A stretch of 64,000 nucleotides of DNA, taken from the NCBI GenBank assembly GCA_029747585.1, contig JAPEVF010000056.1, forward strand, positions 62,001 through 126,000, given 5' to 3'. A model generated the notes under the pieces. That model was not told where the DNA came from and ran no database searches. It saw nothing but the letters and a program-made list of their open reading frames with translations. This document shows, one piece after another, positions 24,412 through 36,335 of this stretch (position 1 is the first letter of the stretch; each line of letters starts with the position of its first letter). This stretch comes from Pleurotus djamor. Taxonomy: Eukaryota; Basidiomycota; Agaricomycetes; Agaricales; Pleurotaceae. Made by a program: the position numbers and the translations under genes.

Positions 24412-25231
24412 TGCCTACCGTCAGTGGTTGATGTCCTCCGCCGATGCCATCCACAGCTTACCGCATACATGCGGTTGAGCCTGATGGAGGCTCGCTGTTT
24501 CCGAGGATGGCTACATCGGGAATCATCCAGCTGTATCTACGCCCAAGCTGCCAAGCATGTCGTCGATGAGGGCGAGTGTTGGTTGGGGAAGATTCAATGG
24601 TTCTAGGCTCAGGGCAGGGTTATTTTTGGTCGCTGGGGGTATGTATGACGACACCACAAGTCGTCTCGGGCGATGGGCTGCGTGTGTGGGCGTGTGTCGA
24701 TGATGCAGGCTGTAGCGTGTATCAGATCAGAGACGGGTCTGTTGGGGGATAACGAGACTGCCTGTATCCAGGTGGGTATATATGCTGGTCCCAGAACAGC
24801 TAGCCGGGCTGAAACCTCCTCGGAAACCTCTCGTCCAAGCACAGCCAAACACCTCCGAGTCGAGTCTTAGCGAGTCGAATCCACGGAGATGGCAGCAAGT
24901 TGTCCACGGAGCTGGACTTCTGTTGTATTGTTTCCATGATAGGGCATCATTCAATTTCGTCATAACGCTTGTTTACTCGCTCGCCCATCAAAATGTTCAG
25001 CCAACCCTTCTCACCCACGCATTTCTCCATATCTCCTTAGGCCCGCCCAAGTCGCCTTTTCTCCCCGCTTTCCCTTCTTTCCCTCTTACTCTTACCTTGC
25101 ACCTCTAATAACAATCTACTTCTCCCGCACCCGTCCCCGCCGCACCAGCTTTCCTCATCCTCAACCTGCGCAGTATCTGACGACATACAATCCAGGCCAC
25201 AATCTCAACATCACGACATCTTCCAAAGGCC
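24412..25231. other. Intergenic region and long leader of the Zn2Cys6 gene
   Basis: No gene is supported. The last 250 bases (about 24990-25230) are strongly pyrimidine-rich on the plus strand, as is common just upstream of fungal start codons. Confidence 0.45.
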
Positions 25232-28200
25232 ATGCCTGTTGATCCTTCCAAACCAGGTCCATCAAGACGCCCCCAGAGAAAGATAACGGAGGAAGAACTG
25301 AGAGATATCGAGTTAAAGCGCATTCGTGGTTCGTCATACTTGTGAAACTAAAGATCTACAAACTTCCTCACCTTGGACTCTCAATCATATAGGTGAACTC
25401 TCCTGCGCAGAATGCAGACGCTTGAAATTGAGATGCGACAAAAAGGTTCCATGCTCCTCCTGCGTCCGTCGAGGCTGTGAATCCATCTGTCCATGTGGAA
25501 TCTTGTCAGCAGGACAAGGTACCCGTTTCATTCTGGCAGATACCCAACAACTTCACCGCAAGATATCGGAGATGAGCAGCCGTATACGGGCTCTAGAAGA
25601 CGCACTTGCTATCCTCCAAGCAACTGTATCTTCCGAGAGGCACCCTCTCCTCTCAGACGAATTGATCAAGATCAAATTTGGCGCCGAAGCTCTGAAATCT
25701 GAGCATCAGGGCTCGAATGGCGGCCCTGGTGGTAATGGGCCGACGAGCTCTTCCGCTTCCCATGATGGAGTTGGGGATGCGGTCGTCAAGACGGAAGAGC
25801 AAGAAAACATCGACGCTTTGGGTACCCTCACTCTAGACGATAAATCTGGAGAAGTCAAATACTTCGGTCGTTCGGCTGGCAGTGAAACGTTGCTAATGGT
25901 AAGCTCTTTTTGTGATATATCCTACACCACGATATATAATAGTGCGTGAACATAGGCAAGTGAGGAATGGGCTGCCCCTTCCGCCGAAGACGGAGAAACC
26001 TACGATGACGCAGCAGACGATCATCCGTTCGAATATCCCTTCTCCGTCAATCCTTACTACGGCACCCACGCATCATCATCGGCTACCTCCTTCAATCCGT
26101 CTGCCGCTTCTTCCCCAGATCCGTCATCTCCTCCGGCTTACCCTACTCAAACCCATGGTCACTCGGGATCCACACCAACTTCAACCCACTCCTCTTCATC
26201 TGCGAACAACAACCCGTCCACGCCTACCGGTACCCCCCAAGGAACTCTACCACCTCTATCACGTCTAGCCAACTTGTTCCCATTTACGTCACCCATACCT
26301 CCTTCGATCTGGAAATCTGGTGGCGCGGGTCTTTCCGCCGCTACGATGCGGAAACTTCACGAACGACAAAATCTTTTGGATCTGCTTTATGCATACCTTC
26401 CACCGAAGACTCGAGCTGATGAACTGTCGGAGAGTTATCTGTTACATGCGACGTACTTTTTCAGACCTATCAAGCGAGATGAGTTGTTTGGCGAAACATC
26501 TAATTTGCCGGGGATGCCGTTACCTGAGGAACATCATGATCCTACGCTTCCCCACTCTTCGCAAGATGATGCTGGATCGTCTGCGTCGACGCCGAATGCT
26601 AGTAGTCGCGGATTCCTCAGTCAAGTCTACGAATCCGCATCGAAGAGACAGATGAGGCAGCTGCAGGCGATTTATTCCGATGCTGGGTCGCCTGGGAGTA
26701 GCAATGGGGATACGAATGAGGAGTCGACGCCGGTGTCGCCTGTTGTTAGTCAGGCTGTAACACCGTTGACCGCATTTGCTATGCCTTCTGGCATGGCGTC
26801 GTCCGCGTCGTTTTCGAGTGGTGGAGCGTCTTCGACACAATCTAGCGGTCAGAATGCCAATGCGAATGCGAACACAGCGAAGGGAAATCCGTCGATTGAT
26901 TCTGATCCCGATCCGGCGGCACCCCACGCACTGGCTACGATCTTCTTCATCCTTGCACTTGGTGCGTTGTTGGATATTAAGAACCCACCGTACGGTGCGG
27001 AGGCGGAGAGGTATTATATTCTTGGTATGTTCTTCTTTCCCCTTTTTCGATGGATCTTGGATCTGGGTAACTCAATCTTATGTGTATTGTTGATCTTAGG
27101 GAAAGCCGCGTTGTCGTTGAGGACGGTGTTTGATTTCCCTTCGATACGTTCGGTGCAGGCCGTTGGGTTGATGGCGACGTATCATTCTTTGGCGGGGAAG
27201 AAGTATTCGAGGGATAGCGCTTGGGGGTTGATGAGTCTTGCGGCGAAGTTGAGTCAGAGCTTGGGTTTGCGTGAGTTGCCTCCTTTCGCTCTCTTGATAA
27301 ATTTTGTTTGGATTTGTGCTCATGTTAGGGTTTCTTTTGATCTAGATCGCGATAGTGCGAGATGGAAGTTTGACGCGACGACGGTTCAGCGTCGTCGTTC
27401 GTTGTTTTGGGAGATTTTCGCGTCCGATGTTTCTCATGTATGTTCCTCCTTCTCAATGTCGTCGGCCCTTTCTCTCTCGATATTCTTTTGCCATCTTGCC
27501 GATACTCGTGTCGTCCTTGTGCACTCTTACGAGTTGGGTTACCCTGATGCTGCGCTGCACCGCTGCCTCTTCCCCTTCGCTTCACGTGTCCTCGCCGACC
27601 GGTTCTGGTATCTTCCATCACGCAGAAGTACTGACGTACCTTTTGTCCGCCGTCTTTTAGAGTCTTGCCCTCGGTCGCCCACCCGCTATCCACCTCTCCT
27701 ACGTGGATTGCGAGTTCCCCATCGATGAAGAAGCGACGCTGAGCGATGCTCAAGAAATTCAATACGGCTGTACGTTCTTGTATTTCATTGCGTTGCCTTC
27801 TCGCTGACCTCGTGGTCGTCTAGTCTGGCGGATGAAGCACACGTTTGCTCGCGACATCTTCAACGCTGTAGCGGAAACAACGCTTACAGCCAAGTCTCCT
27901 TCGTATTCAACGGTGCTTGATCTCGATAGGAAGGTCAGGGAATTATCGTTCCCAGCCGCCTTCAAGCCGTACGTCAGTAAAGAAGATGGCGAAGAAGAGT
28001 ATTACAGCAGTTCCTTGAGCTTGAGGGGATTCTATGCTAGTCAGCATAGGACAGTGAGTGAGTGCCTCTTTTCTTCTTACCTTTTTCTTGCGTCCGTGAA
28101 TTGTGCTGGTGGGAGTGAAGGGATGGTGTATCATGGGTTCATTTGGTTCGATCAAGAGTTTATATCTCTTGGTGTTTGCGGGTGTTGAAAATGCGGATGC

Positions 28201-30383
28201 GATGGCATCGCGCGTATGTGTCTTTTGATATTCGCGGGGAAGAGAATGAGATGGAGACGGCATCGTCGTTCGGCTAGGCCTTTAGGTCATCCTCCTCCTT
28301 CCTTTATTGTTACTGCCTCCGAATTTACCTGGGGGACAGTTGGGTTTAGCTTTCTTTGGTGTGTGTGGCCTTCTGGAATACGCCACGATGTTGTTCAGTT
28401 TCGGCGACTCTCTGCCTCTTTCCCTAATTCCCGTTCCCTTCGTCGCACCTTTCTTGCCTGGAGGCTTCGATTGACTAATGCTGACGTTGCTTTTGCTTCT
28501 GTTCTGCAGCGATGCTGTACCTTCACAGAAGTTTCTTTGCGCAGGCTATGTTGGACCACCCTAATAACCCACTCTTGTCCCCGTTCGCACCATCATTCTT
28601 GACTGCTTACCGGTGTGCATCGATCATCATCAAAGCCACAGCCCATCAGTTCGATCGTTGTGCGGAAATGGCAATGAGGGTTTGGTTCTTGTTGTATCAC
28701 ACTTTTTCGGCTGCCGTGAGTTGTTTTGTTTATTGCAGTCTAGATGGGTTATTGAATGATAATCATCGTTCTTTTAGGTCATTGTAGGCACCGTGGTTAC
28801 GCATTCGCCGACCTCGAATATGGCGTCGAGTGCGTTGTTGGATCTTGCCCTGGCGGTCGATCTGTTTGAGAAGGCCTCCACTAAATCCCGTAGAGCTAGG
28901 ATTGCTCTAGTGCGTTGCTGCCTTTTTGTGCTTTTCGCTACCCTATACTGACATCATGGGCATCACATAGGATGTATTGAAGAAATTGAAGGATAAAGCC
29001 GTCCGCTCGTGGACTCAATACTCGACTGCGCAACCCAGTCAAACTGGCCCCGGCGCTTCTAGCACACAATCGAGTCCTTTGAGCATGTTCGGTAGCCCCA
29101 CTTCCAGTTTCAAGTCCCCGAAGAGCGATGGAAGTGATGACGACGGTGGTGACGAGTTGGCCATATTTGGTGGACAGAAGAAGGTTCTTACGAGGAAACA
29201 TCGACATACGAGTAGCGTCAATGTGACCACCGGCTCAAAGAATAGCCCACAGCAAGTGTCCACCAGTAACTCACCAAGTCCTCCTCAGGTTCAAGCCACC
29301 GGTACCCCATCACCCCCTACGCTGCATAGTGAGCCCACAATTTCGCTCACTGGTCAGCAACAACAACCACCCAATGTGCACCCTTCCTTGATGGAGTATC
29401 TTGGTCAGACGAACCTCTTCGGGTTGGAGAACATGGGGAATGTTGCTGGAAACACACATCCTAACCCGTTCTCGGGGGTCAATGCCAGCATGAGCATGGG
29501 TGGTGATCCGCGTGGGTTCAGTGCTCAGGCCATGCAAGGTGTCGAAACAACGACGCCGATGTCTTCCAGACCTCCAAGTCTTCCTGCAGGAATGCTGACG
29601 ATGATGCATAGCATGAACTCAGATGAAGTGCCCACACAAACGCAAACGCAAGGGCAAGCCGGTATGAGTGATATGTACCAAAGCTTCGTGTCGTATCTTG
29701 CAGGTCGTTCGCTTGGTGCAAACACCCCGATCAACGTGAATGTCTCCAACCTTCCGTTCCACCAGTCCCCACCTCCTCCGACTACTCAGCCTCCAACCGC
29801 GATGCAATCACGCCAAACAAGCGTTTCGCCATCTGCATCCAACTCGGCTGTTAGTTCCCCTACGACGCCGTGGTCTGTCTCTGCATTTGGTACCCCATCC
29901 ACAACGATGTCCTCGCCAATGTGGGCGCCCAGCGCTCAGACTTCTCCGACCGTTCCAACACCTNNNGCTGCTTCGCATGGCTTCGGAGGTGGTAGATACA
30001 TGGGACAAGGAGAAATGCTTGCNTTTGCTGGTGCTCTTGGNTCCATCCAGCGTCAGCAACAACAACCTGCACTACGACACCCTCCCGGTTTCAACGCGTA
30101 TGGCGGCTCTGTCGACCCTAGCCATGGTCATGGCGGATATAATGCACCGAACGTTGGTGCGTTCCAGAACCAACAATTCGGACAAGGCTATAACGGTGTT
30201 GGATTGGATGGAGCTGTCGCTACGGGTGCGATGGCTGTTGACCCGAGAGAACAATTGATTGAGATGGGCTTGACCTCNGAGAGCGGGATGGATGCTGGCT
30301 GGGTATCGTTTATGCATGAAGTTGGTATNATGGAGTATGGCGGCGCCGGTGCGCACCCTGGTGGACAACAGATGTCGATGTAA
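25232..30383 (+). CDS. Zn2Cys6 (fungal binuclear cluster) transcription factor with fungal-specific TF domain
   Basis: This is a nuclear DNA-binding regulator. The start MPVDPSKPGPSRRPQRK at 25232 ends in a first intron at 25330-25392. Exon 2 opens GELSCAECRRLKLRCDKKV and continues PCSSCVRRGCESICP, giving six cluster cysteines with CX2CX6CX5CX2CX8C spacing. A coiled coil (TQQLHRKISEMSSRIRALED) follows, as in many dimeric members. A long Ser/Pro/Thr-rich linker leads to the fungal-specific domain: LLDLLYAYLPP, ALATIFFILALGALLDI, SVQAVGLMATYHSLAGKKY, RRRSLFWEIFASDVSHSLAL. Later exons give TMLYLHRSFFAQAML and FDRCAEMAMRVWFLLYHTF. The final 468-codon exon is disordered and rich in Gln, Pro, Ser and Met, a likely activation region, and ends GGQQMSM. 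About ten introns; four sites hold N. At about 1,300 residues it is large for the class. Targets cannot be inferred. Confidence 0.9.
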
Positions 30384-30928
30384 TGGACAGTATTNGGTGT
30401 CATCTTTTCGTCNNGTCTTTTGGGCTCTNTCTCCTNTTGCGGCGTATTTTCNTTATATTCGTAGTCGATGCATCTTTCGACACCCCTCTATGTATCCAGT
30501 ATGTAGCATATNCAATGTATGTAGANTTAGAATCGAAATAATCAAGTATATATCGTTTTGCGAAAGTTGGACGAAAGTTTGGTGGAGGNGNGNTCNNTCG
30601 ANCNNTNACATGNCNANCANNTGACCTAANTTGNATCGCGTCCNAANCNCGNNCGCNCCANGGNTNCGTCACNNNNGTCCTCNTGCTACCCCATACGCCA
30701 GTACCTCTCAATCTCATCCCCCATGCCNACACTTNTCTCTTGAACNGCCGCTNTTGCCGCCATCCCGCTCGGTACATCCCGAGACGCTCCTCGTCACCGT
30801 ATAAATACNTCGAGACATCGCTCGCCGTGCCCCCACCTCTCTTTCTTCCCCCNNCCCCCACGAGCAGTCCTTCCTTTCGTCTGACCCTTAGCCTTCTTTT
30901 ATCTTTCTCCCTCTTCTGTTATCGAGAA
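30384..30928. other. 3' flank of the Zn2Cys6 gene and N-rich gap region
   Basis: Many scattered Ns, densest at 30589-30680, prevent reading. A pyrimidine-rich run at about 30830-30920 leads directly into the next ATG. Confidence 0.5.
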
Positions 30929-31590
30929 ATGGCCAAGCGAAAGCGTGCCGCCGACCGCGAGCACCCACCCTCCCCAAATCCGATATACGAAGCTCGTCGC
31001 AAAGCTCGCTTCGCTGAATTTTTCGCAAAGACATCACACGAGGAGATTCTTGCGGAGGCCAGTAAGACGCACTTCAGGCCGGTCGCCAAAAGTACCTTGG
31101 ATCGGTACAAGCAGGTAAGTCATACGCACGCATACATTCCCTTCTGCCCTTCTGACATGCATACACAAGGCTCTCGAGGACTATGTCAAGTTTCAGGCCA
31201 CCTTGNNTGGAGACGAAGAAGAGGCACGCAANCTCANTCAACCTGACCAGCCCTTCCCGGACTTGGANACCGTCAAAGCGTTCCTTCTCGCTCGGAGCCA
31301 GTCTCGCTTCCGTGCAACACTCAGCTTGTCGACACTGACGAAGATCAAGAATGATTTTCTNAACGGGGTGCGCATANTNATNTNCANNCTCNTNTACNCG
31401 TTCACTCACGTATNNNTTTGNGAATCNTCAGTGGGAGCGATTCGTNAGGTCTCCTGTGTCCCTGTCCAGCGACGACAAGGANCAACTGNGCAGTGTAAGC
31501 GTTGTNCNTTCACTCANTNTCACACANCCTGACTTACCCCTCGNAGTACCTCGTCAAATTNTCCGAAGGGATCNTCANNNACAGTGCANT
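30929..31590 (+). CDS. Fragment of an integrase-like basidiomycete protein, N-damaged
   Basis: The start MAKRKRAADREHPPSPNP at 30929 follows a pyrimidine tract. Exon 1 contains FFAKTSHEEILAEASKTHF and STLDRYKQ, and a clean GT-AG intron (31115-31169) joins to ALEDYVKFQATL. Later text gives FPDLXTVKAFLLARSQSRF and LSTLTKIKNDF. The pattern (RxTLxRYxxALxxYxxF, then an acidic loop, then TVKxF) resembles the N-terminal part of a large Agaricomycete family that looks related to tyrosine recombinases, but the catalytic region is not present. Ns from 31205 on hide splice sites, and the U2 snRNA gene begins only about 190 bases further on, so the gene is cut short, shorter than usual, or ends inside the gap region. 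Family identity is a tentative inference. Confidence 0.4.
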
Positions 31591-31751
31591 CGATGGAGAA
31601 CCAAGCGCGTCGNNGTGAATNNGAGCNGGCGAGCAGAGGTACNTCGGAGTTCGAAAGGCAGTCTNCATTAAGTAATTCCCCTAGTCCAGCCCTGAACCTT
31701 GCCTCCTCGTACCTTCCACGCTTCGTCTGGCTCGTGCNTCGTTTCCACATC

Positions 31752-31759
31752 NTNAAAAG
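31752..31759 (+). promoter_or_regulatory. N-obscured TATA-like element of the U2 snRNA gene
   Basis: NTNAAAAG is compatible with TATAAAAG and lies 19-26 bases before the mapped U2 5' end, the expected place for a pol II TATA box. Two Ns make this uncertain. Confidence 0.35.
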
Positions 31760-31777
31760 NANCCGTNCGACATCCAG

Positions 31778-32024
31778 ANTCCTTACCACTCTGGCCTTTT
31801 GGCTTAGATCAAGTGTAGTATCTGTAAGCCGGATTTTCCTTTTTGGGAAGTAATTTATACTAATTCGTCACTTTCTCTCCTCAGGTTCTTAATAGTTTAA
31901 CCACTATTATGAGGGCACCGCCCTCATTCTTTGGTTATCTAATTTTTGCCGCCCCAGTCTCAGTGCTCTGCTTGCAACACTGGGACGCGATGACCTTGCT
32001 ATTGCACTACCGGCTTGTGTCGTC
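31778..32024 (+). ncRNA. U2: U2 small nuclear RNA gene, split by a spliceosomal intron
   Basis: U2 snRNA base-pairs with the intron branch site in the spliceosome. The 5' part contains CTGGCCTTTTGGCTTAGATC followed by AAGTGTAGTATCT, identical or nearly so to the most conserved part of U2. GUAGUA, which pairs with the branch site, is at 31815-31820. After the intron at 31824-31884 the RNA resumes GTTCTTAATAG, so the joined text is GTAGTATCTGTTCTTA as in other U2 RNAs. Stem IIa is TAATAGT/ACTATTA (31890-31909), stem IIb is GAGGGC/GCCCTC (31911-31925), and the Sm site ATTTTTG is at 31942-31948. Stem III is CAGTG/CACTG (31961-31982). Stem IV is GATGAC/GTCGTC (31989-32024), with a loop TATTGCACTACC close to the U2B'' site. 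Spliced length is about 186 nt, the usual U2 size. The exact ends may differ by a few bases; an N lies at 31779. Confidence 0.96.
31824..31884 (+). other. mRNA-type intron inside U2 snRNA (61 nt)
   Basis: The segment starts GTAAGCC and ends CTCTCCTCAG. TACTAAT at 31858-31864 matches the branch consensus at six of seven positions, with the branch A at 31863, 21 nt before the 3' end, and a pyrimidine-rich stretch between. Removing it restores the conserved U2 sequence exactly. It lies 3 nt after GUAGUA. The size and signals match the introns of protein genes in this window. Confidence 0.93.
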
Positions 32025-32027
32025 AGG

Positions 32028-35000
32028 GGATTCCTTTCTTTTCTTTTTGCTGTTGTCTCTTCGGCTCGCCACTTTGGTAGAGTTGTCGACTGGAGCAAAT
32101 GGATAAGCATGGATCTCATCTAATTTTTGCGTTTCGCAGTTTGTACTGCTGCTCGCCAATTTTGCTGTACTTACTCGCATATGTATTGAAAATGTAATAA
32201 TGTTGCTGCATTGTGAATTTATTGCCGGGTGTCTGGATTTCTCGGGATGGTCATTCGGTGTGTGCATGCGCTTCGGAGTGTAATGACACGAGGGCCTATT
32301 CAGAATAACTGCGTATGTCTTCAATTTGTTGAATGTACTCTTCAAATACCACTACTTTGACCACATTCTCGAAGTTGTGAAGCCAACCGCCGCGCGACGG
32401 GCTGCAGATGGTTACAGGTCCCAAAATTCCGTTATGAAATGTTCCACCCATCAGCAAAACGCGAGGCGTCTCTGGTGCATCGTGATACCCCCTCATCTTG
32501 CTCTGTCTTTCTCAGATATAATACCAGCTCTCTTCAATAAGTAGAGGGGATCGAGGGAGTTCCATGCAATCTNGCCACCAAGCCGACTGGGATCCATGGT
32601 AAGCGCTTGCACTTATGAAGTTGAATTCCGTTTAAACCTCAAAGATGAACAAGGCAATGATAGCGGGACAGGCCCCGCCGTCGTATATCAACGAACTGCT
32701 TGCCCCGCTCCGCGAGCCCTTACAACGACACCCCCGGGCAGTACGCACACCCCCAGAGCCACGGGAAACAGACGAAGCATAACGCGCATAACGCCCCAGT
32801 ATACATTTGGGCTTAAACCGAACGCGCCTTCACTTTAATCTATGCGCNACGGGTTCCACGACAGACCGACACAACACCGAAGGGTGCCGTAGAAACGGAC
32901 GGATGCTAGGTGTACACATTTCTTCCCATGCGCAAGCGGCAAGCAAGGTACGACCCTCAGCCCAACATACCCGCGTCAACCTTTCGCTGGGGTCGTGGGG
33001 TCGCAAAGGGAGCATAATACTCGTCACACCTAGTGCGGTATCAGGGGACGTTGAATGGATTGAAGAATGGGAGGAGAACAGTCAACACACAAACATAATC
33101 GTGATGGGAGCTAATCCAAAGGCCTTCTGCACACCCGGCTGTCAGTCCACCGTTGGCCGTATCTAGGCGAGCAGTGGTCAGCCAACATGCAACGTACAGA
33201 TTGGGAGAACTCGCTTACCGGGTGGTAGCAGCGATGGTTTCATTACAACACAGAGGCGGTGACCAGAACGAAAAACGAAGCAGCATTCAAGATCTGCAGC
33301 TCGAACACGATGTAAAATCTCGTCGAAACACCGTTCACGGCCCGAGCAAATTTAGGCCTTGAACGTCTGAACGGCGGACAGGTGGGGCCTAACCGAGAAA
33401 CCGTTGTGGTCTAGCCGAATACACAAAACTGCCGTCTGCTGTGAATTTAGAAGTACGGGCCGCCAGCAGCGCCACGCGACTCGATGCGTCGATGACCCCA
33501 TAGAATTCTGGCTGCTCATGATCCTGTTGAGTTAGCAAGGACCCGCGAAGCCAAAGTCACGGACCGTGGCTCTAGACACCGTGAGCTAGGCAGCTAGGCG
33601 AAAAGCGAGGTGTTACTTACGCGGATGTTGGCAGGTTAAGCAGTGATCAGTGTTATAATCTTCCTCGGTCATGGGCACTATCGAAGGGAATAAGTACGAT
33701 GTGGAACGAGGAAACGAGAAGGAGACGGGCGTAGATTGTTCAACGACGGATGAGCCAAAAGCTCATTCCATCCACCGAATTCAGCCCGCCGTTTCTGGCC
33801 GGTGCAGCGATTTTACTGTAAGTAGACGTCATCTTGTAGATTGATGGTTCTGAAATGGCGGGAATGAGAACAGCAAAGTGATGGGGCGGCACCAAGGGTT
33901 GAAAGGCATACGCAGCATTTCCGACCTAGCCCAAAGGCGAAGCCGGTATGTGCCTCCGAAGCTCAACTTTTCCTTGTTCGAGATGACACTCATCTCGTGG
34001 TCAGATACTTGCATGAGAGAGGAGACAACAAGTCTTGCTTCCGCGATGCCATTCAGAAAAACTAAGGAACGATGAACAGGTCGTCTGACAGAGGTCATCG
34101 TGCACGATTGAAGCGCGTAGAAAAGCGGCGAATGGCTGTCGCACTTGCAAAAGTGAGCATCTAAGATACGGCGAAGGTAGTTAAGGACACACAGCACCAG
34201 CTGTTTCGCGGGCTGGATCGGTTCATCGAGGCGATACACTCTCATGCTTGCCTTCTAGAAGAGAATGGAATGAGTTATTATCGAATTATAATGGACGCTT
34301 GGGGAGTTGAAGAGGGTGGTTCCTCTCGTTGATCACGATCTCACGTTACCCTTCGCAATAACATCAGCGTCTACAAGGCTCGAGAGCGGGGTAGCAGCCG
34401 TAGTGTTGCAACATATGATCCCAAGAAGACAAGAGGTCCTTCCTGACGGTAGTCACTGAATAGTGAACAAAATACCGCGTACCCGCGGCATCGTATCTGC
34501 GAACAAATAAGAGCTCGGGCCAAAGCAACGAGGATGAGCTTGCGAAATGACGGAGGATGCACCTAGGGAACCAAGTTCATTGGTGAATCGACAAGGAGTT
34601 GCTTATCGACCAGAACCCTAGACCGGTTCGTTGGGTTGGTTTTAGTGCGACAGGATAAGTAAACGAGCTTGACGCACCGTTGCGACTCTACATGCTGGAT
34701 ACCTTTGGGCGACGGAAACACCTAGATGAAGCATCTTCGTACGAAACCTCCTTGCAACACTCGGGAGTAGCCCTGACATGTGTCTGGTCAGGATGGGAGC
34801 TCTGGAGAAGAGGGTGAGGGCTAGCACGAGCACTTCGCTGAGGCAATATCGACGGCGTAACACCATTTAGTGAGGTCTCGACGTCTTCATCGTCTTGGAT
34901 GCCGCAGAGGGCGTCAGCCTACTCACAAGGTTCGCCTATGCGCCTAAACCCTAGATTGATATAGAACAGTGGTCGCCAAGAGGACGGATACATACATACC

Positions 35001-36329
35001 AAGTTCAGACGTGGGTCGACGCGGTAATATTCGCCGCCCGACTATGACCCAGGTAACCCAAGTGACGTTGATTCAAATGGGTCTCCATTCGATACTGGAT
35101 CTTATTAAAGGTTGTTGTTGTTGTGACCTTGCGGAATGCGCAATTGTTTGACTTGAAGGCGTGTCGAGCGAGGATAAGCTTCGTCGACAGCGAAGTTTCT
35201 GCGAAAACAGGTCAATTCAAGTTGATAGCAGCGCATATATCTCCGAAAAACGCGTCCAAAACGTGGTTAAGCGATGATTCAACACATAAAGAGCGTCCAA
35301 AAGGTCCTCGGTGTCGACCTGGAGCACTAAACGAAGCACTGAACACTTTCAGTAGCGGTCAGATCGCATAGTAGAAGATTTGAACAACACACTCTTCGTT
35401 TCCCGAAGGTCCTAAAGAGTTGCGAGTTCCCCAGGTCAAGATGAATGCGCCGTCCAGCGACGANACCGACAATTGCGTTGGACTGAGACGCATATANCCA
35501 CCAAGGATATGCGAAACTTGTCGCGCACCTAGCATCAGGCGTAAGTAGTAGGCAGCAACGAAGTAGATNNNATNGCAGATCTAGCTCACTGTGACGNCCC
35601 AGTGTCAGAAATCCTGCTCGAAGNGANGCTTATTCGCTATATGCTCTTCNTNGTCGGNCGTACGCATNGTANNGAAAGACCNTTCANCGGGGATATTCAN
35701 NAGCCCAAGCTNCNNNNCCNTGANNATCCTGAGNCATGACTGACGCGNATGTGANGCGGTNTGAATCAATCGAAGCACCTACAAGCNATCAGAGAAAANA
35801 AGTATAAAGGCGAGCAAGCGATAAACGNACCTCNTGANCACTAGAAGCGTNNATCCAGTCCCGTTNATCNANTNNNANNGCNAGNNNTCATTGAAAGGTT
35901 AGAAAGAGATNAAATNNGAANCGAGATNNATGTTAAGCATCGCTCAGGTTNGGTTTTTCAGCAGATAGAGATGAGGAAGGAAAGTCCGTGTTCAAACGTT
36001 CAATNANTNNTCGATATCAATGANCATGGAGGTAGAGAAAGAAAGGCGATAGAATAGGCGCCAGGCCGTCGGTGAGTTGAGATGTTGAGTTTCGNGGATG
36101 TTGAAATTTTGATTCCGACTCTNNNNGTGNACTTGNTCATTTNCTNACNNNNNGNNCATGNCCGCCATGGCCTCCCTACNCCANNACAGGCCGNNNGAGC
36201 TGCTCAAGGCCAAGTCAGGTCTGTCTATNANGTCAATACATGGACATNCACTGANTNNTGCTGNCTGNAGGTCANTCAGTCACGCANCNNNATGAANGTT
36301 CACTTAACATCCCCCGACTCAGAGNCTAG
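32028..36329. other. Gene-poor region, N-rich at its distal end
   Basis: Open frames are short and alternate on both strands without domains. Ns are dense from about 35463 to 36370. I cannot identify transposon ends. One small coding-like exon at 33671-33817 is listed separately. Confidence 0.45.
33671..33817 (+). CDS. Possible orphan first exon, unidentified
   Basis: A 49-codon frame starts MGTIEGNKYDVERGNEKE, is hydrophilic and acidic, and runs to a GTAAGTAG donor in phase 0 at 33818. It resembles the cytoplasmic start of a transporter or similar protein, but no second exon with membrane segments follows. It may be a relic or a chance frame. Confidence 0.2.
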
Positions 36330-36335
36330 TTGCTC

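Noticed and set aside
31584..31853. 89-codon plus-strand open frame across 31584-31853
   Set aside because: It overlaps the U2 snRNA 5' exon and intron and is full of Ns; the RNA gene explains the sequence.
32596..35371. Many 60-140 codon frames in the gene-poor region
   Set aside because: Composition and overlap pattern are those of random sequence; only the small exon at 33671 had a proper donor.
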